Of a stretch of 64,000 nt of DNA, positions 19,278 through 26,465 are shown piece after piece. The notes under the pieces are model-generated. The model was not told where the DNA came from and did no database searches. It worked only from the letters and a program-made list of their open reading frames with translations. Origin of the DNA: an uncultured Sphaerochaeta sp. (GTDB lineage: Bacteria; Spirochaetota; Spirochaetia; Sphaerochaetales; Sphaerochaetaceae); the NCBI RefSeq assembly GCF_963667405.1, contig NZ_OY763408.1:1511757-1575756 (forward strand), given 5' to 3'. The position numbers and the translations under genes are program-made. The stretch's first letter is position 1. Every line of letters begins with the position of its first letter.

Positions 19278-20672
19278 ATGAGGAATTATCTAGAAAACAA
19301 AATCGCTAAATCCGTCGCCAGATTGGACCTTGACCCTGATGATTTCCGGATGCATTTCAGCAATCCCAAAGCCGATTTCACCCGGTTCAGGCGTCAATCT
19401 TTCAGTGATGTTGTCAAGCTCGGCTTGCTTTCTCCCGGAAGCTGCATGAAGGAGAACCTGAGGCATTACTTCGGTGTCGGTCCTGACAGGCCCTCAGCGT
19501 CAGCATACATCCAGCATCGTGACAAGCTGGGCGTACAGGCATATCGGGCCCTGTTCGACCATTTCAAGGATACTGATGTGCCGTTCACGCTGATCAAGAA
19601 CAAGTATCTGCTGGTGGCCTGCGATGGTTCCGCCATCAGCATCCACCCGAACAAGGATGATGCGGGTACGTTGCTGCACATGACCAATAATCCGAACGGA
19701 AAGGTCTGCAACCAGCTTCATCTCAATGTCCTCACTGCCGTACCCGATGGGTATTTCCTGGACTACGTCATCCAGGACCACAAGGACATGCATGAGATAC
19801 AGGCCTGCGAACAGATGGTCGAGCGGATGGCTGGATGCCCCAGTCCCTTGCCGAGCATCATCACCTGCGACAGGGGGTACGAGAGCTATAGGCTCATGAT
19901 GTGGGTGTCCTCTCTGGGGTTCCATTTTTGCATCCGGGCAAAAGACCTCAACTCCCCAGGCATCAGCCAAAGGTACCGGAACATGGTAGGTGAGGACGGT
20001 CTGATGGATACTGTTGTCACCAGGAAATACACCCGATGCTCTACCGTGCACAGGAACCCAGCAATTTATCCTGACTATATTTATGTCCCACAGAACGTGA
20101 TCAACGAGTTCATCCCTGCAACAAGGAACCCTTTGGGGAAGGTCCTGAAGAGCCGTCCGCTCATTATCGATTTCTTCGAGTATTCTTTCAGGCTCGTCAG
20201 ACTGCAACTTTCCGAAACCTCGTATGAGGTCCTGCTGACCAGCCTGCCTCAGTCGGAGTTCTCGATGGCCGACCTCAAGGAGTTGTATCATTTGAGATGG
20301 GGCGTGGAGACCACCTTGCGCCAATTGAAGTATGATGACTGTTCGTCATTCAGCAACACCAGGAAGAAGGTTGCAGCCATTGGTGAAATAATCCTTTCGA
20401 TGATCTTCCACAACATCTGCACATCGGTACTGGTCGCTTTCGGCAGGAGTCTGTCCCGTAGGATAAAAAACCGCAAGCTCCTGTACAAGGTCAGCTATTC
20501 CGACCTGTCCAAGACACTGAGACTGTACGCCTCGGGAAGGGACCCGACTATCACGATCAAGAAAATAGTCAAGGAGCTCACGATGACCATTCAACCGGTA
20601 AGGAACGACAGAGCATTTTCCCGAATTCTCGAACACCGTTCTTTTATCCCGTTCATCTACAGAGCAGCTTGA
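19278..20672 (+). CDS. IS4-family transposase
   Basis: A 464-residue DDE transposase, full length. Catalytic residues are Asp116 (ACDGS), Asp198 (ITCDRG) and Glu344. The family signature Y-(2)-R-(3)-E-(6)-K is exact: Tyr337, Arg340, Glu344, Lys351 in LYHLRWGVETTLRQLK. It cuts and pastes the element through the 15-base terminal repeats. No frameshift or stop is visible, so the enzyme should be active. Codon usage and base composition are less GC-rich than kduI/kduD. Confidence 0.95.
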   Translation: MRNYLENKIAKSVARLDLDPDDFRMHFSNPKADFTRFRRQSFSDVVKLGLLSPGSCMKENLRHYFGVGPDRPSASAYIQHRDKLGVQAYRALFDHFKDTDVPFTLIKNKYLLVACDGSAISIHPNKDDAGTLLHMTNNPNGKVCNQLHLNVLTAVPDGYFLDYVIQDHKDMHEIQACEQMVERMAGCPSPLPSIITCDRGYESYRLMMWVSSLGFHFCIRAKDLNSPGISQRYRNMVGEDGLMDTVVTRKYTRCSTVHRNPAIYPDYIYVPQNVINEFIPATRNPLGKVLKSRPLIIDFFEYSFRLVRLQLSETSYEVLLTSLPQSEFSMADLKELYHLRWGVETTLRQLKYDDCSSFSNTRKKVAAIGEIILSMIFHNICTSVLVAFGRSLSRRIKNRKLLYKVSYSDLSKTLRLYASGRDPTITIKKIVKELTMTIQPVRNDRAFSRILEHRSFIPFIYRAA

Positions 20673-20771
20673 CTTGTTACATTCTAGCGGAAACCCATGC
20701 CTCGCACAATTCCAAATGTTCGCAGGCTCGGATCATCATGCCCCTAATAATAACTTCGGAACTGAAAATGA

Positions 20772-20813
20772 AAGCTATCAAGTCAGAAACGTTGGTTTCT
20801 TCATTGATAGCTT
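20772..20813. terminator. Hairpin after the transposase gene
   Basis: 10-bp stem AAGCTATCAA/TTGATAGCTT with a further inner stem AGAAAC/GTTTCT. It is followed by CTTTCTTATT on the plus strand and by TTCATTTTC on the minus strand, so it may terminate transcription from both sides, including read-through from the sigma gene. Confidence 0.65.
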
Positions 20814-20837
20814 CTTTCTTATTCAGCTTGCCGTTCT

Positions 20838-20852
20838 TAACTTAATGACATT
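20838..20852 (-). repeat. Right terminal inverted repeat of the IS
   Basis: Reverse complement of the left repeat over 15 bases, directly followed by the right target duplication. Confidence 0.9.
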
Positions 20853-20864
20853 GACATCTCTGCC
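20853..20864. repeat. Target-site duplication, right copy
   Basis: GACATCTCTGCC, identical to 19113-19124. Confidence 0.95.
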
Positions 20865-20867
20865 CGG
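20853..20867 (-). other. Remnant of the sigma-gene terminator split by the IS
   Basis: Removing the IS and one duplication joins 20867-20853 to the left flank and restores a minus-strand hairpin CCGGGCA-GAGA-TGTCCGG followed by TTTTTCTTTT. The 5' arm and loop remain here; the 3' arm end and T-tract are left at 19102-19124, 1.7 kb away. Confidence 0.82.
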
Positions 20868-20901
20868 CTTCTCATCTATATGAATACACCCTCTCGGTGC
20901 T

Positions 20902-21780
20902 TTATGCAATGTAGCTTTCGACCATCTTGCTCTTGTTGGGAGCCCTGAGCCGTTCAATGGCCTTCTTCTCGATCTGGCGGATTCTCTCCTTGGTCAGGTT
21001 GTACAACTCCCCGATTTCCTTAAGGGACATGGGGTTTTTCCCGTCCAAGCCGAATCTCAGCTCAATGATCTCCCGTTCCTTGTCACTGAGTGTTGCAAGC
21101 AAGCTGCGTACATCATCCTTGAGGGATTGGTCGATCAGCGAGCGCTCAGGATTCTGTGTCTCATCTTCCAGGAAGTCCCCGATATTGCTGGCACTTCCAT
21201 CATTGAAAACAGGAGCATCGAGGCTTACAAGCTCCCTGCTGATGGAGAGCAGGTTGGAGACGTGCTGGGCATCAAAGCCTGCCAATTCCCCGATCTCTTC
21301 CATGCTTGGGTCTTCGGTATTCAGATCTTTCATCAATGAACGCTGGGCCTTCTGGATCTGCAAAAGCTCATTGGTCCTGTTCAGCGGCAGGCGAACCGCC
21401 CTGCTCTTCTCATTGATGGCTTTCATGATTGCCTGGCGGATCCACCACACTGCATAGCTGATGAAGTGATAGCCCTTCTCCGGATCGAACTTCTCCAAGG
21501 CTGTCATCAGGCCGATGTTGCCCTCATTGATGAGATCACTGAGCGGCAGCCCCTGGTTCTGGTACTTTTTCGCTACATTCACCACAAACCGGAGATTGGA
21601 TTCGATCATCCGCTTTCGGGCAAACTCATCACCCTGCTGGGCCCGTCTGGCCAACACCAACTCCTCTTCGGGAGTCAACAAAGCAATGCGATTGATCTCC
21701 TTGAGATAGATACTCAAAATATTTGCATCGTCATATCCGCTGGTTTCCGTATTGGTAAGCATTTGGCGTTTGGCTTTCAT
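20902..21780 (-). CDS. Group-2 RNA polymerase sigma factor (RpoD/RpoS-like)
   Basis: A 292-residue sigma-70 family protein without region 1.1 and without the long non-conserved insert of primary sigma factors. Region 1.2 (SIYLKEINRIALLTPEEE), region 2 (NLRFVVNVAKKYQNQGL, GNIGLMTALEKFDPEKGY, FISYAVWWIRQAI), region 3 and region 4 (LTKERIRQIEKKAIERL) are all present. The size and domains fit an RpoS-like stress or stationary-phase sigma. GGGAGGG precedes the ATG. Its promoter is a -24/-12 type, so expression should depend on RpoN and an enhancer-binding activator. Its terminator is interrupted by the insertion sequence. Confidence 0.93.
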   Translation of the reverse strand: MKAKRQMLTNTETSGYDDANILSIYLKEINRIALLTPEEELVLARRAQQGDEFARKRMIESNLRFVVNVAKKYQNQGLPLSDLINEGNIGLMTALEKFDPEKGYHFISYAVWWIRQAIMKAINEKSRAVRLPLNRTNELLQIQKAQRSLMKDLNTEDPSMEEIGELAGFDAQHVSNLLSISRELVSLDAPVFNDGSASNIGDFLEDETQNPERSLIDQSLKDDVRSLLATLSDKEREIIELRFGLDGKNPMSLKEIGELYNLTKERIRQIEKKAIERLRAPNKSKMVESYIA

Positions 21781-21815
21781 TATGTACCCTCCCTTGTGGG
21801 TGTTGGAAAGGTAAA

Positions 21816-21832
21816 TGCAACAAGCGTGCCAA
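21816..21832 (-). promoter_or_regulatory. Sigma-54 (-24/-12) promoter of the sigma factor gene
   Basis: Minus-strand TTGGCACG-N4-TTGCA. The invariant GG (21830-21829) and GC (21818-21817) are separated by exactly 10 bases and match the RpoN consensus. Start of transcription is expected near 21805, giving a leader of about 25 bases that contains the ribosome site. Confidence 0.88.
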
Positions 21833-21908
21833 CATTTTTAATGAATCTATAATTCTATATTTGTTATAGTTTTAGATATTCTGGAAAAATCAACTTGGCG
21901 AAAATTGC

Positions 21909-21953
21909 CAAAAAAAAGTGCCAAAAAGCCCAAAAAGGGACTCTTTTTGACAC
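21909..21953 (-). terminator. Terminator after the 22022-22477 gene
   Basis: Minus-strand hairpin with an 11-bp outer stem (GTGTCAAAAAG/CTTTTTGGCAC), inner CCC/GGG pairing, and a following run of eight T residues. It insulates the sigma-54 promoter from upstream transcription. Confidence 0.85.
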
Positions 21954-22021
21954 ACTCAGGGAAATTCTCCCGCAATCCGGGTCATTCTGACACGAATGAA
22001 CAGAATACAGCCGTATCGGTG

Positions 22022-22477
22022 TTACCCGAACGACCAATGAAGCTCCTCTGATTCAACCAACCAGGGGAAATCAAGCTCAATCGAAGCGAACCAGCGACTG
22101 AGATTCTCCTTCTGGAATGCAAACTCACTGTTCTGCAGCTCAATCTTGATCTGCTCATACTCCATTCTCAAAAAATCATGGATCATATCCCCTTCACTGA
22201 GGGAACAGCTGATGCACTTCTTCCCCATCAGGTAGATGGCGAACTGCCGGCGGAAGAAGTCCAGCCAATCCTTGTCGGGACTGTGCATCTCATTGCCCCT
22301 GATCAGAAAGACATCAATGAAACAGTTCAGGCTGGGCGCCAGCTCCTGTGATTTGGCGAAAAGCGTTGCCAGATGATAAAAGTGCTTCCACACCTGCTCG
22401 CTGGTTGCGTCAGGAGAAAGGAACGGCAGTTCCCCCTTGATCATCAGCTGTCTTTCTGTAGTGTTCTTGCCATCCAT
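22022..22477 (-). CDS. Hypothetical protein
   Basis: A 151-residue soluble protein with no family that I recognise. It has no signal peptide or membrane segment, several aromatic-rich stretches (VWKHFYHLATLF, WLDFFRRQFAIY), and a CISCS pair of cysteines in the middle. ATG 22477 is chosen because GGAAG lies upstream; 22501 and 22534 are possible longer starts but would overlap the predicted promoter. It has its own promoter and terminator, is divergent from groES and lies just upstream of the sigma-factor gene. No function can be assigned. Confidence 0.65.
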   Translation of the reverse strand: MDGKNTTERQLMIKGELPFLSPDATSEQVWKHFYHLATLFAKSQELAPSLNCFIDVFLIRGNEMHSPDKDWLDFFRRQFAIYLMGKKCISCSLSEGDMIHDFLRMEYEQIKIELQNSEFAFQKENLSRWFASIELDFPWLVESEELHWSFG

Positions 22478-22505
22478 ATACGCACTTCCTTTCTGTTCCA
22501 TGCTG

Positions 22506-22534
22506 AATATAGTAATACCTCTTGATAACGGCAA
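22506..22534 (-). promoter_or_regulatory. Promoter of the hypothetical gene
   Basis: Minus-strand TTGCCG (22534-22529) and TATATT (22511-22506), spacer 17. It is nearly the same pair of hexamers as the divergent groES promoter. Confidence 0.55.
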
Positions 22535-22557
22535 GGCTTAGGTGAGTTATTTTCACA

Positions 22558-22576
22558 GTGTGCACCATCTGCACAC
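22558..22576. promoter_or_regulatory. Inverted repeat between the hypothetical gene and groES
   Basis: Perfect GTGTGCA-N5-TGCACAC repeat located between the two divergent promoters. No CIRCE element is present near groES, so this may be the binding site of a different regulator. Function unknown. Confidence 0.5.
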
Positions 22577-22603
22577 CCATATGTGTTGTTTTGGCAATTC
22601 AGC

Positions 22604-22632
22604 TTGCCTGTCTTGCCGCTTTTGACTATATT
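22604..22632 (+). promoter_or_regulatory. Promoter of groES
   Basis: TTGCCT (22604-22609) and TATATT (22627-22632) with a 17-base spacer, about 70 bases before the start codon. Confidence 0.55.
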
Positions 22633-22700
22633 AACGTAAGCGATGGCAGATGCCTCGCAAGTACACTACCACATTTACCTAATGGTTGGAGGAGAATACA

Positions 22701-22973
22701 ATGACCATCAAGCCTTTGGCAGACAGAGTATTGGTTCAGATTGAAGAAGTGCAGGAGAAGACCGCCAGTGGTCTGTACATTCCTCAGACAGCACAGGAAA
22801 AGACCCAGATCGGGGTTGTCGTAGCTGTTGGGGAAGGCACTGACAAGGTGAAGATGAGCGTCAAAGCCGGCGACCGTGTCATGCATGACAAGTACAGCGG
22901 AACCTCGGTGAAAGCCGATGGCAAGGAGTACCTGATTCTCAGCATGAAGGACATCCTCGCTGTAATCGAGTAA
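22701..22973 (+). CDS. groES: Co-chaperonin GroES
   Basis: A 90-residue GroES. It begins MTIKPLADRVLVQ, has the mobile loop around EEVQEKTASGLYIPQTAQEK (residues about 13-32) and ends with EYLILSMKDILAVIE. It caps the GroEL cage during protein folding. The start at 22701 follows GGAGGAG; a start at 22686 is less likely because it precedes that site. groEL is not adjacent, which is unusual in most bacteria but known in spirochaetes. It is a single-gene transcription unit with a terminator. Confidence 0.97.
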   Translation: MTIKPLADRVLVQIEEVQEKTASGLYIPQTAQEKTQIGVVVAVGEGTDKVKMSVKAGDRVMHDKYSGTSVKADGKEYLILSMKDILAVIE

Positions 22974-22990
22974 AGGCGGTTGCATTCAGT

Positions 22991-23022
22991 AAGGTGGGAA
23001 GCAGTTCCCACCTTATTTTTTT
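22991..23022 (+). terminator. Terminator after groES
   Basis: 10-bp stem AAGGTGGGAA/TTCCCACCTT with loop GCAG, then A and seven T residues; the T-run overlaps the end of the convergent helicase gene. Confidence 0.93.
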
Positions 23023-25117
23023 ATCCGTAGAGGAAGTTTTCTATCTTGTCGCAGAGGCCTTGGCTCATCGTCTCCGGGTGATAGCTCTCCGGAAGTGCCC
23101 TGAGCATGTACACCCCGTAGTTCTTGCTCACCACCCTGCTGTCGAGAATGAGGACCACCCCTCTGTCAGAGGTGGACCTGAGCAACCTCCCGAATCCCTG
23201 CTTGAGCTTCATGGTCGCCGATTGCAGCGCCAACTGATAGAAACCGCTCCCACCCATCTTGTCGATCGCTTCACAGCGTGCCTTGAACACAGGATCGGAA
23301 GGGACGGTGAACGGCAACTTGGCGATGATCACCAACCGAAGCGTATCACCCGGGGCGTCCACCCCTTCCCAGAACGAGGAAGTGGCGAAAAGGGTGCTGT
23401 CCTTATCGGCTATGAAGGAAGAGAGCAAGGTATACCGGTCCAGCTCTCCCTGGGCAAGCAAGGTAAGGTTTTCCTTCCCAAACTGCTGTTCCACCTGCGC
23501 TTTCACCCGCTTGAGCATCGCGTAGCTGGTGAAAAGCACCAGAGCCCCCCCTCCGCTGGAGAGTACCGCGTTGAGAATGGTGGAACTCAGGTACTGCACA
23601 TACGCATCCTCAATATCCTTTGCGGGGAGCGGGGCATCAGACGGAGTGAGCAGCATCACGCGGTTGGGATAGTCAAACGGAGAGAGGTAGGTCCCTTTCA
23701 GAAAGGGGCGCTCCTGATCATACGGAAGCCCCACCCTACTGCCCCAGAAGGCGAATTCATCATTCAGGTCAAGGGTGGCTGAGGTACAGACCACTGTCTG
23801 CAGCTTGGAAAAGACTGCATCCACCAGCAAGGGTGCGATGGAGAGGGGGGTGATGCGTACCTGGACGCTCCTGCTGGACCTGTGGGCCTCGGCATTGAAC
23901 CAGTGGACCTCATCCTGCCAAACCGGAAAGTTGCAGAACTTCGAAAGCACCTCACTCATCAGTGCTATGCGTGATCCTCGCACTTTCAGCTCGTTGATCT
24001 TTCCATCGAGCTCCTCGGGAGCCTTGTTGTGCTCAAGAAAGGTGTTGATCTTCGCCGCCAGTCTGCCGCTGGCCTGCGACACCTTGGTGGCGGACTGTAC
24101 GAACTCAGTGAGCCTGCCTTGGTGCTCCGTCTTGATGAGAACCGGCTGGAAATCATTCTTCTGGAACACGCCAAGCAGGTACTGGTCAAGTGTACCCACT
24201 TCCTGCATGAGCAGGTGGATATCGTCTTGGATCCTGTCGATCAGATCCGGCTCCGTACTGTATTCGCCGAGCTGCTCGAGCAAGGATTTGGAACTGTATC
24301 TCCCGTTTTTCTGGATGCGCCCTATCTGGCGAAGCATCTCCTGGGAATCGTACTCATCGGTGAAGTATTCGGTGGCATTTGCCTCGATGTTGTGTGCCTC
24401 GTCGATGATGAGCCGATTGAAGGGAGGAAGAATCATCTCCTCGTCATAGTCAATCCCGTTGAGGAACCGGCTCTGGGCATCGGTGAAGAGGAGATGGTGG
24501 TTGCTCACCACAATCTTCGCTTCCTTGGCCTTTGCCTTGGCCTTGAAGAAGAAACACTCGCGGAAGTATGCGCACTGGTGGTTGGGGCACAGGTCCCCGT
24601 CACAGCAGATATCCGACCGCAACTCCGAACTGAGGCGGAACGGGACATTGGCGAAGAGGCCGCTCTCGGTTTGCTTGATCCACTGCCCCATCTGATACAA
24701 CTCGCTGTTCGGGTCCTGGGAGAGAAGGCTTGCTTCTTCCCTGGTTTGGACAAAGCGGTTGATGCAGACGTAGTTGCCCCGCCCTACGGCCAAGGCAATC
24801 TTGCAGTTCATGCCCAGAAACGAGAAGAGCATCGGAATGTCCTTCTCGTAGAGCTGGCGCTGCAGGTTGATCGTACTGGTGGCGATGACGGTCCGCTCAT
24901 CCGGACTTTGCATCGCATGGTAGAGAGCTACCGCAAGGTAAGCAAACGATTTGCCGATGCCGGTGCCTGCTTCTATGGCAGCCACAGCCCCCTTCTCATA
25001 GCTTTGGCGCACCAGTTCCGCCATGAGAAGCTGGCCTTCGCGATACTCATAGGAGGGAAAATGCTGCTCGAGCAACCCCTCCTTGTCAAAGATCCTATCG
25101 ATATCAAGCTTCGTCAA
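23021..25117 (-). CDS. dinG: DinG-family ATP-dependent DNA helicase
   Basis: A 698-residue XPD/DinG-type superfamily-2 helicase. Walker A is GTGIGKS (about 51-57) and the DEAH box is IIDEAHN. Cysteines in YVCINRF, CCDGDLC, PNHQC and YFREC form the expected iron-sulphur cluster. The C-terminal motor carries TSSFWEGVDAPG and QGFGRLLRS. It unwinds 5'-tailed DNA or R-loops during repair. No ATG fits the start; TTG at 25117 behind AGGA is chosen, overlapping the ntrC-type gene by 14 bases. A start further upstream would overlap by about 100 bases and read unlike a protein. Confidence 0.88.
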   Translation of the reverse strand: MTKLDIDRIFDKEGLLEQHFPSYEYREGQLLMAELVRQSYEKGAVAAIEAGTGIGKSFAYLAVALYHAMQSPDERTVIATSTINLQRQLYEKDIPMLFSFLGMNCKIALAVGRGNYVCINRFVQTREEASLLSQDPNSELYQMGQWIKQTESGLFANVPFRLSSELRSDICCDGDLCPNHQCAYFRECFFFKAKAKAKEAKIVVSNHHLLFTDAQSRFLNGIDYDEEMILPPFNRLIIDEAHNIEANATEYFTDEYDSQEMLRQIGRIQKNGRYSSKSLLEQLGEYSTEPDLIDRIQDDIHLLMQEVGTLDQYLLGVFQKNDFQPVLIKTEHQGRLTEFVQSATKVSQASGRLAAKINTFLEHNKAPEELDGKINELKVRGSRIALMSEVLSKFCNFPVWQDEVHWFNAEAHRSSRSVQVRITPLSIAPLLVDAVFSKLQTVVCTSATLDLNDEFAFWGSRVGLPYDQERPFLKGTYLSPFDYPNRVMLLTPSDAPLPAKDIEDAYVQYLSSTILNAVLSSGGGALVLFTSYAMLKRVKAQVEQQFGKENLTLLAQGELDRYTLLSSFIADKDSTLFATSSFWEGVDAPGDTLRLVIIAKLPFTVPSDPVFKARCEAIDKMGGSGFYQLALQSATMKLKQGFGRLLRSTSDRGVVLILDSRVVSKNYGVYMLRALPESYHPETMSQGLCDKIENFLYG

Positions 25118-26465
25118 TGTGGTATTCCTGGAGTTTTCTGTGCAAGGTCTTGCGTCCGATCCCAAGCACCTGGGCGGCTTTGGTCTTGTTGCCGGCACAC
25201 CCGGCAAGCGTGGAGATGATCAACTGCTTTTCCGCTTCCGCCAAGGTCATTCCCACCTCGAGGGCCACCGTTGCGGTATTCTGGGCCTTGCCGATGTGCA
25301 TCGGCAGATCCTCGACCTCGATGACATCGGTCCGGCACAATACTACGGCACTCTCGATGCAATTGCGCAACTCGCGGATGTTTCCCGGCCAATCGTACGC
25401 AAGCAGTGCACGCTTCGCCTGGTTGGAGAATCCTTCGATCCTGCGGTTGTTCTCCTCATTGAACTGGGTGAGAAAACTGGTCATCAGCAGCGGGATGTCA
25501 TCCTTTCGTTCACGCAAGGGAGGAACATCGAGATGGACGACGTTGAGCCGATAATACAGGTCCTCACGGAAGTTTCCCTTCTCGATCTCCTTGGGCAGAT
25601 CACGGTTGGTGGCGCAGACGATGCGCACATCGACGGTAATGCTCTTCTCCCCGCCGACCCGCTCGAACTGCCGCTCCTGCAGGACCCTGAGCAGTTTCAC
25701 CTGCGTGGTGGCATCAATCTCCCCGATCTCATCCAGGAAGATGGTCCCCCCGTCAGCAAGCTCAAACCTTCCCCGTTTCTCCTTCACCGCTCCAGTGAAC
25801 GAGCCCTTTTCGTGGCCGAACAGCTCGCTCTCCAGAAGGCTTGCGGTAAGCGCAGCACAGTGGACTTTGATGAACGGCCCCTTGCTTCGGTTGCTCAGCT
25901 CATGGATGGCATCAGCCACCAACTCCTTGCCCACCCCGCTTTCGCCGGTGATGAGCACCGAAGCCTTGGTGGGAGCCACCTGGCTGACCGTGTCCATGAG
26001 GGCGACCATCTTCTGCGACTTGCCGATGATGCGGTCGTAGCGGTTGCGGGCTTTCAGTTGCTCGACTTCCAGCTTGAGCCGCTCATGCTCCACATACAGG
26101 TCCGAACTGCTGATCGCCTTGTGCACCACCAGACTCAGGCGATCGAGATCGACCGGCTTGGTGAAGAAGTCGATGGCTCCACCGCGCATAGCTTCCACCG
26201 CAGTCTCGATGGTCCCGTGGCCGGTAAGGATGATGACCGGCATCCTCGGATATGCGCTGCTTACCCGCTTGAGCAGCTCCTCTCCGCTGAGGTTGGGCAT
26301 TCTCAAGTCAGTGATGACCAGGTCTATGCTCTCCTTGTTGATGAGCGACCAGGCCGCCTGGCCATCCTCGGCGGTGAAAGTCTGATACCCCTCCAGTTCC
26401 ATGGCCATTGCCAAGCCGCTTCTGATATTCTTCTCATCGTCGCAAATCAGGACGCTACGCTTCAT
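25104..26465 (-). CDS. Sigma-54-dependent response regulator (NtrC family)
   Basis: A 453-residue activator. The receiver domain (about 4-115) has the acidic pair Asp9/Asp10, phospho-acceptor Asp53 (ITDLRMP) and Lys in FTKPVD. The AAA+ domain (about 145-370) has GESGVGKE, the sigma-54 contact loop as GSFTGA, and GTIFLDEIGE. The C-terminal Fis-type helix-turn-helix (about 405-450) ends NKTKAAQVLGIGRKTLHRKLQEY. It opens RpoN promoters when phosphorylated by the kinase encoded directly upstream (11-base overlap). The only clear -24/-12 promoter I found in this window drives the group-2 sigma gene 3.3 kb away, a natural candidate target. Confidence 0.96.
   Translation of the reverse strand: MKRSVLICDDEKNIRSGLAMAMELEGYQTFTAEDGQAAWSLINKESIDLVITDLRMPNLSGEELLKRVSSAYPRMPVIILTGHGTIETAVEAMRGGAIDFFTKPVDLDRLSLVVHKAISSSDLYVEHERLKLEVEQLKARNRYDRIIGKSQKMVALMDTVSQVAPTKASVLITGESGVGKELVADAIHELSNRSKGPFIKVHCAALTASLLESELFGHEKGSFTGAVKEKRGRFELADGGTIFLDEIGEIDATTQVKLLRVLQERQFERVGGEKSITVDVRIVCATNRDLPKEIEKGNFREDLYYRLNVVHLDVPPLRERKDDIPLLMTSFLTQFNEENNRRIEGFSNQAKRALLAYDWPGNIRELRNCIESAVVLCRTDVIEVEDLPMHIGKAQNTATVALEVGMTLAEAEKQLIISTLAGCAGNKTKAAQVLGIGRKTLHRKLQEYHIDEA

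Larger units (their letters stand above)
19125..20852 (+). mobile_element. IS4-family insertion sequence, complete (1728 bp)
   Basis: Bounded by terminal inverted repeats AATGTCATTAAGTTA (15 identical bases, 19125-19139 and, inverted, 20838-20852) and by a 12-base target duplication. It carries one intact transposase gene. A 15-bp hairpin terminator near the left end shields the transposase from outside transcription, and another hairpin follows the gene. A 10-12 bp target duplication is what the IS231-like branch of IS4 produces. The intact gene and perfect repeats point to recent transposition. Confidence 0.95.

Noticed and set aside
22591..22608. A second -24/-12-like element (TTGGCA...TTGC) ahead of groES
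   Set aside because: GG and GC are 11 bases apart instead of 10, and a good TTGCCT-17-TATATT promoter overlaps it.
25118..25207. Longer dinG reading frame beginning about 90 bases further upstream
   Set aside because: The extra residues are Pro/Arg-rich, unlike the family, and are simply the ntrC-type C-terminus read in another frame.
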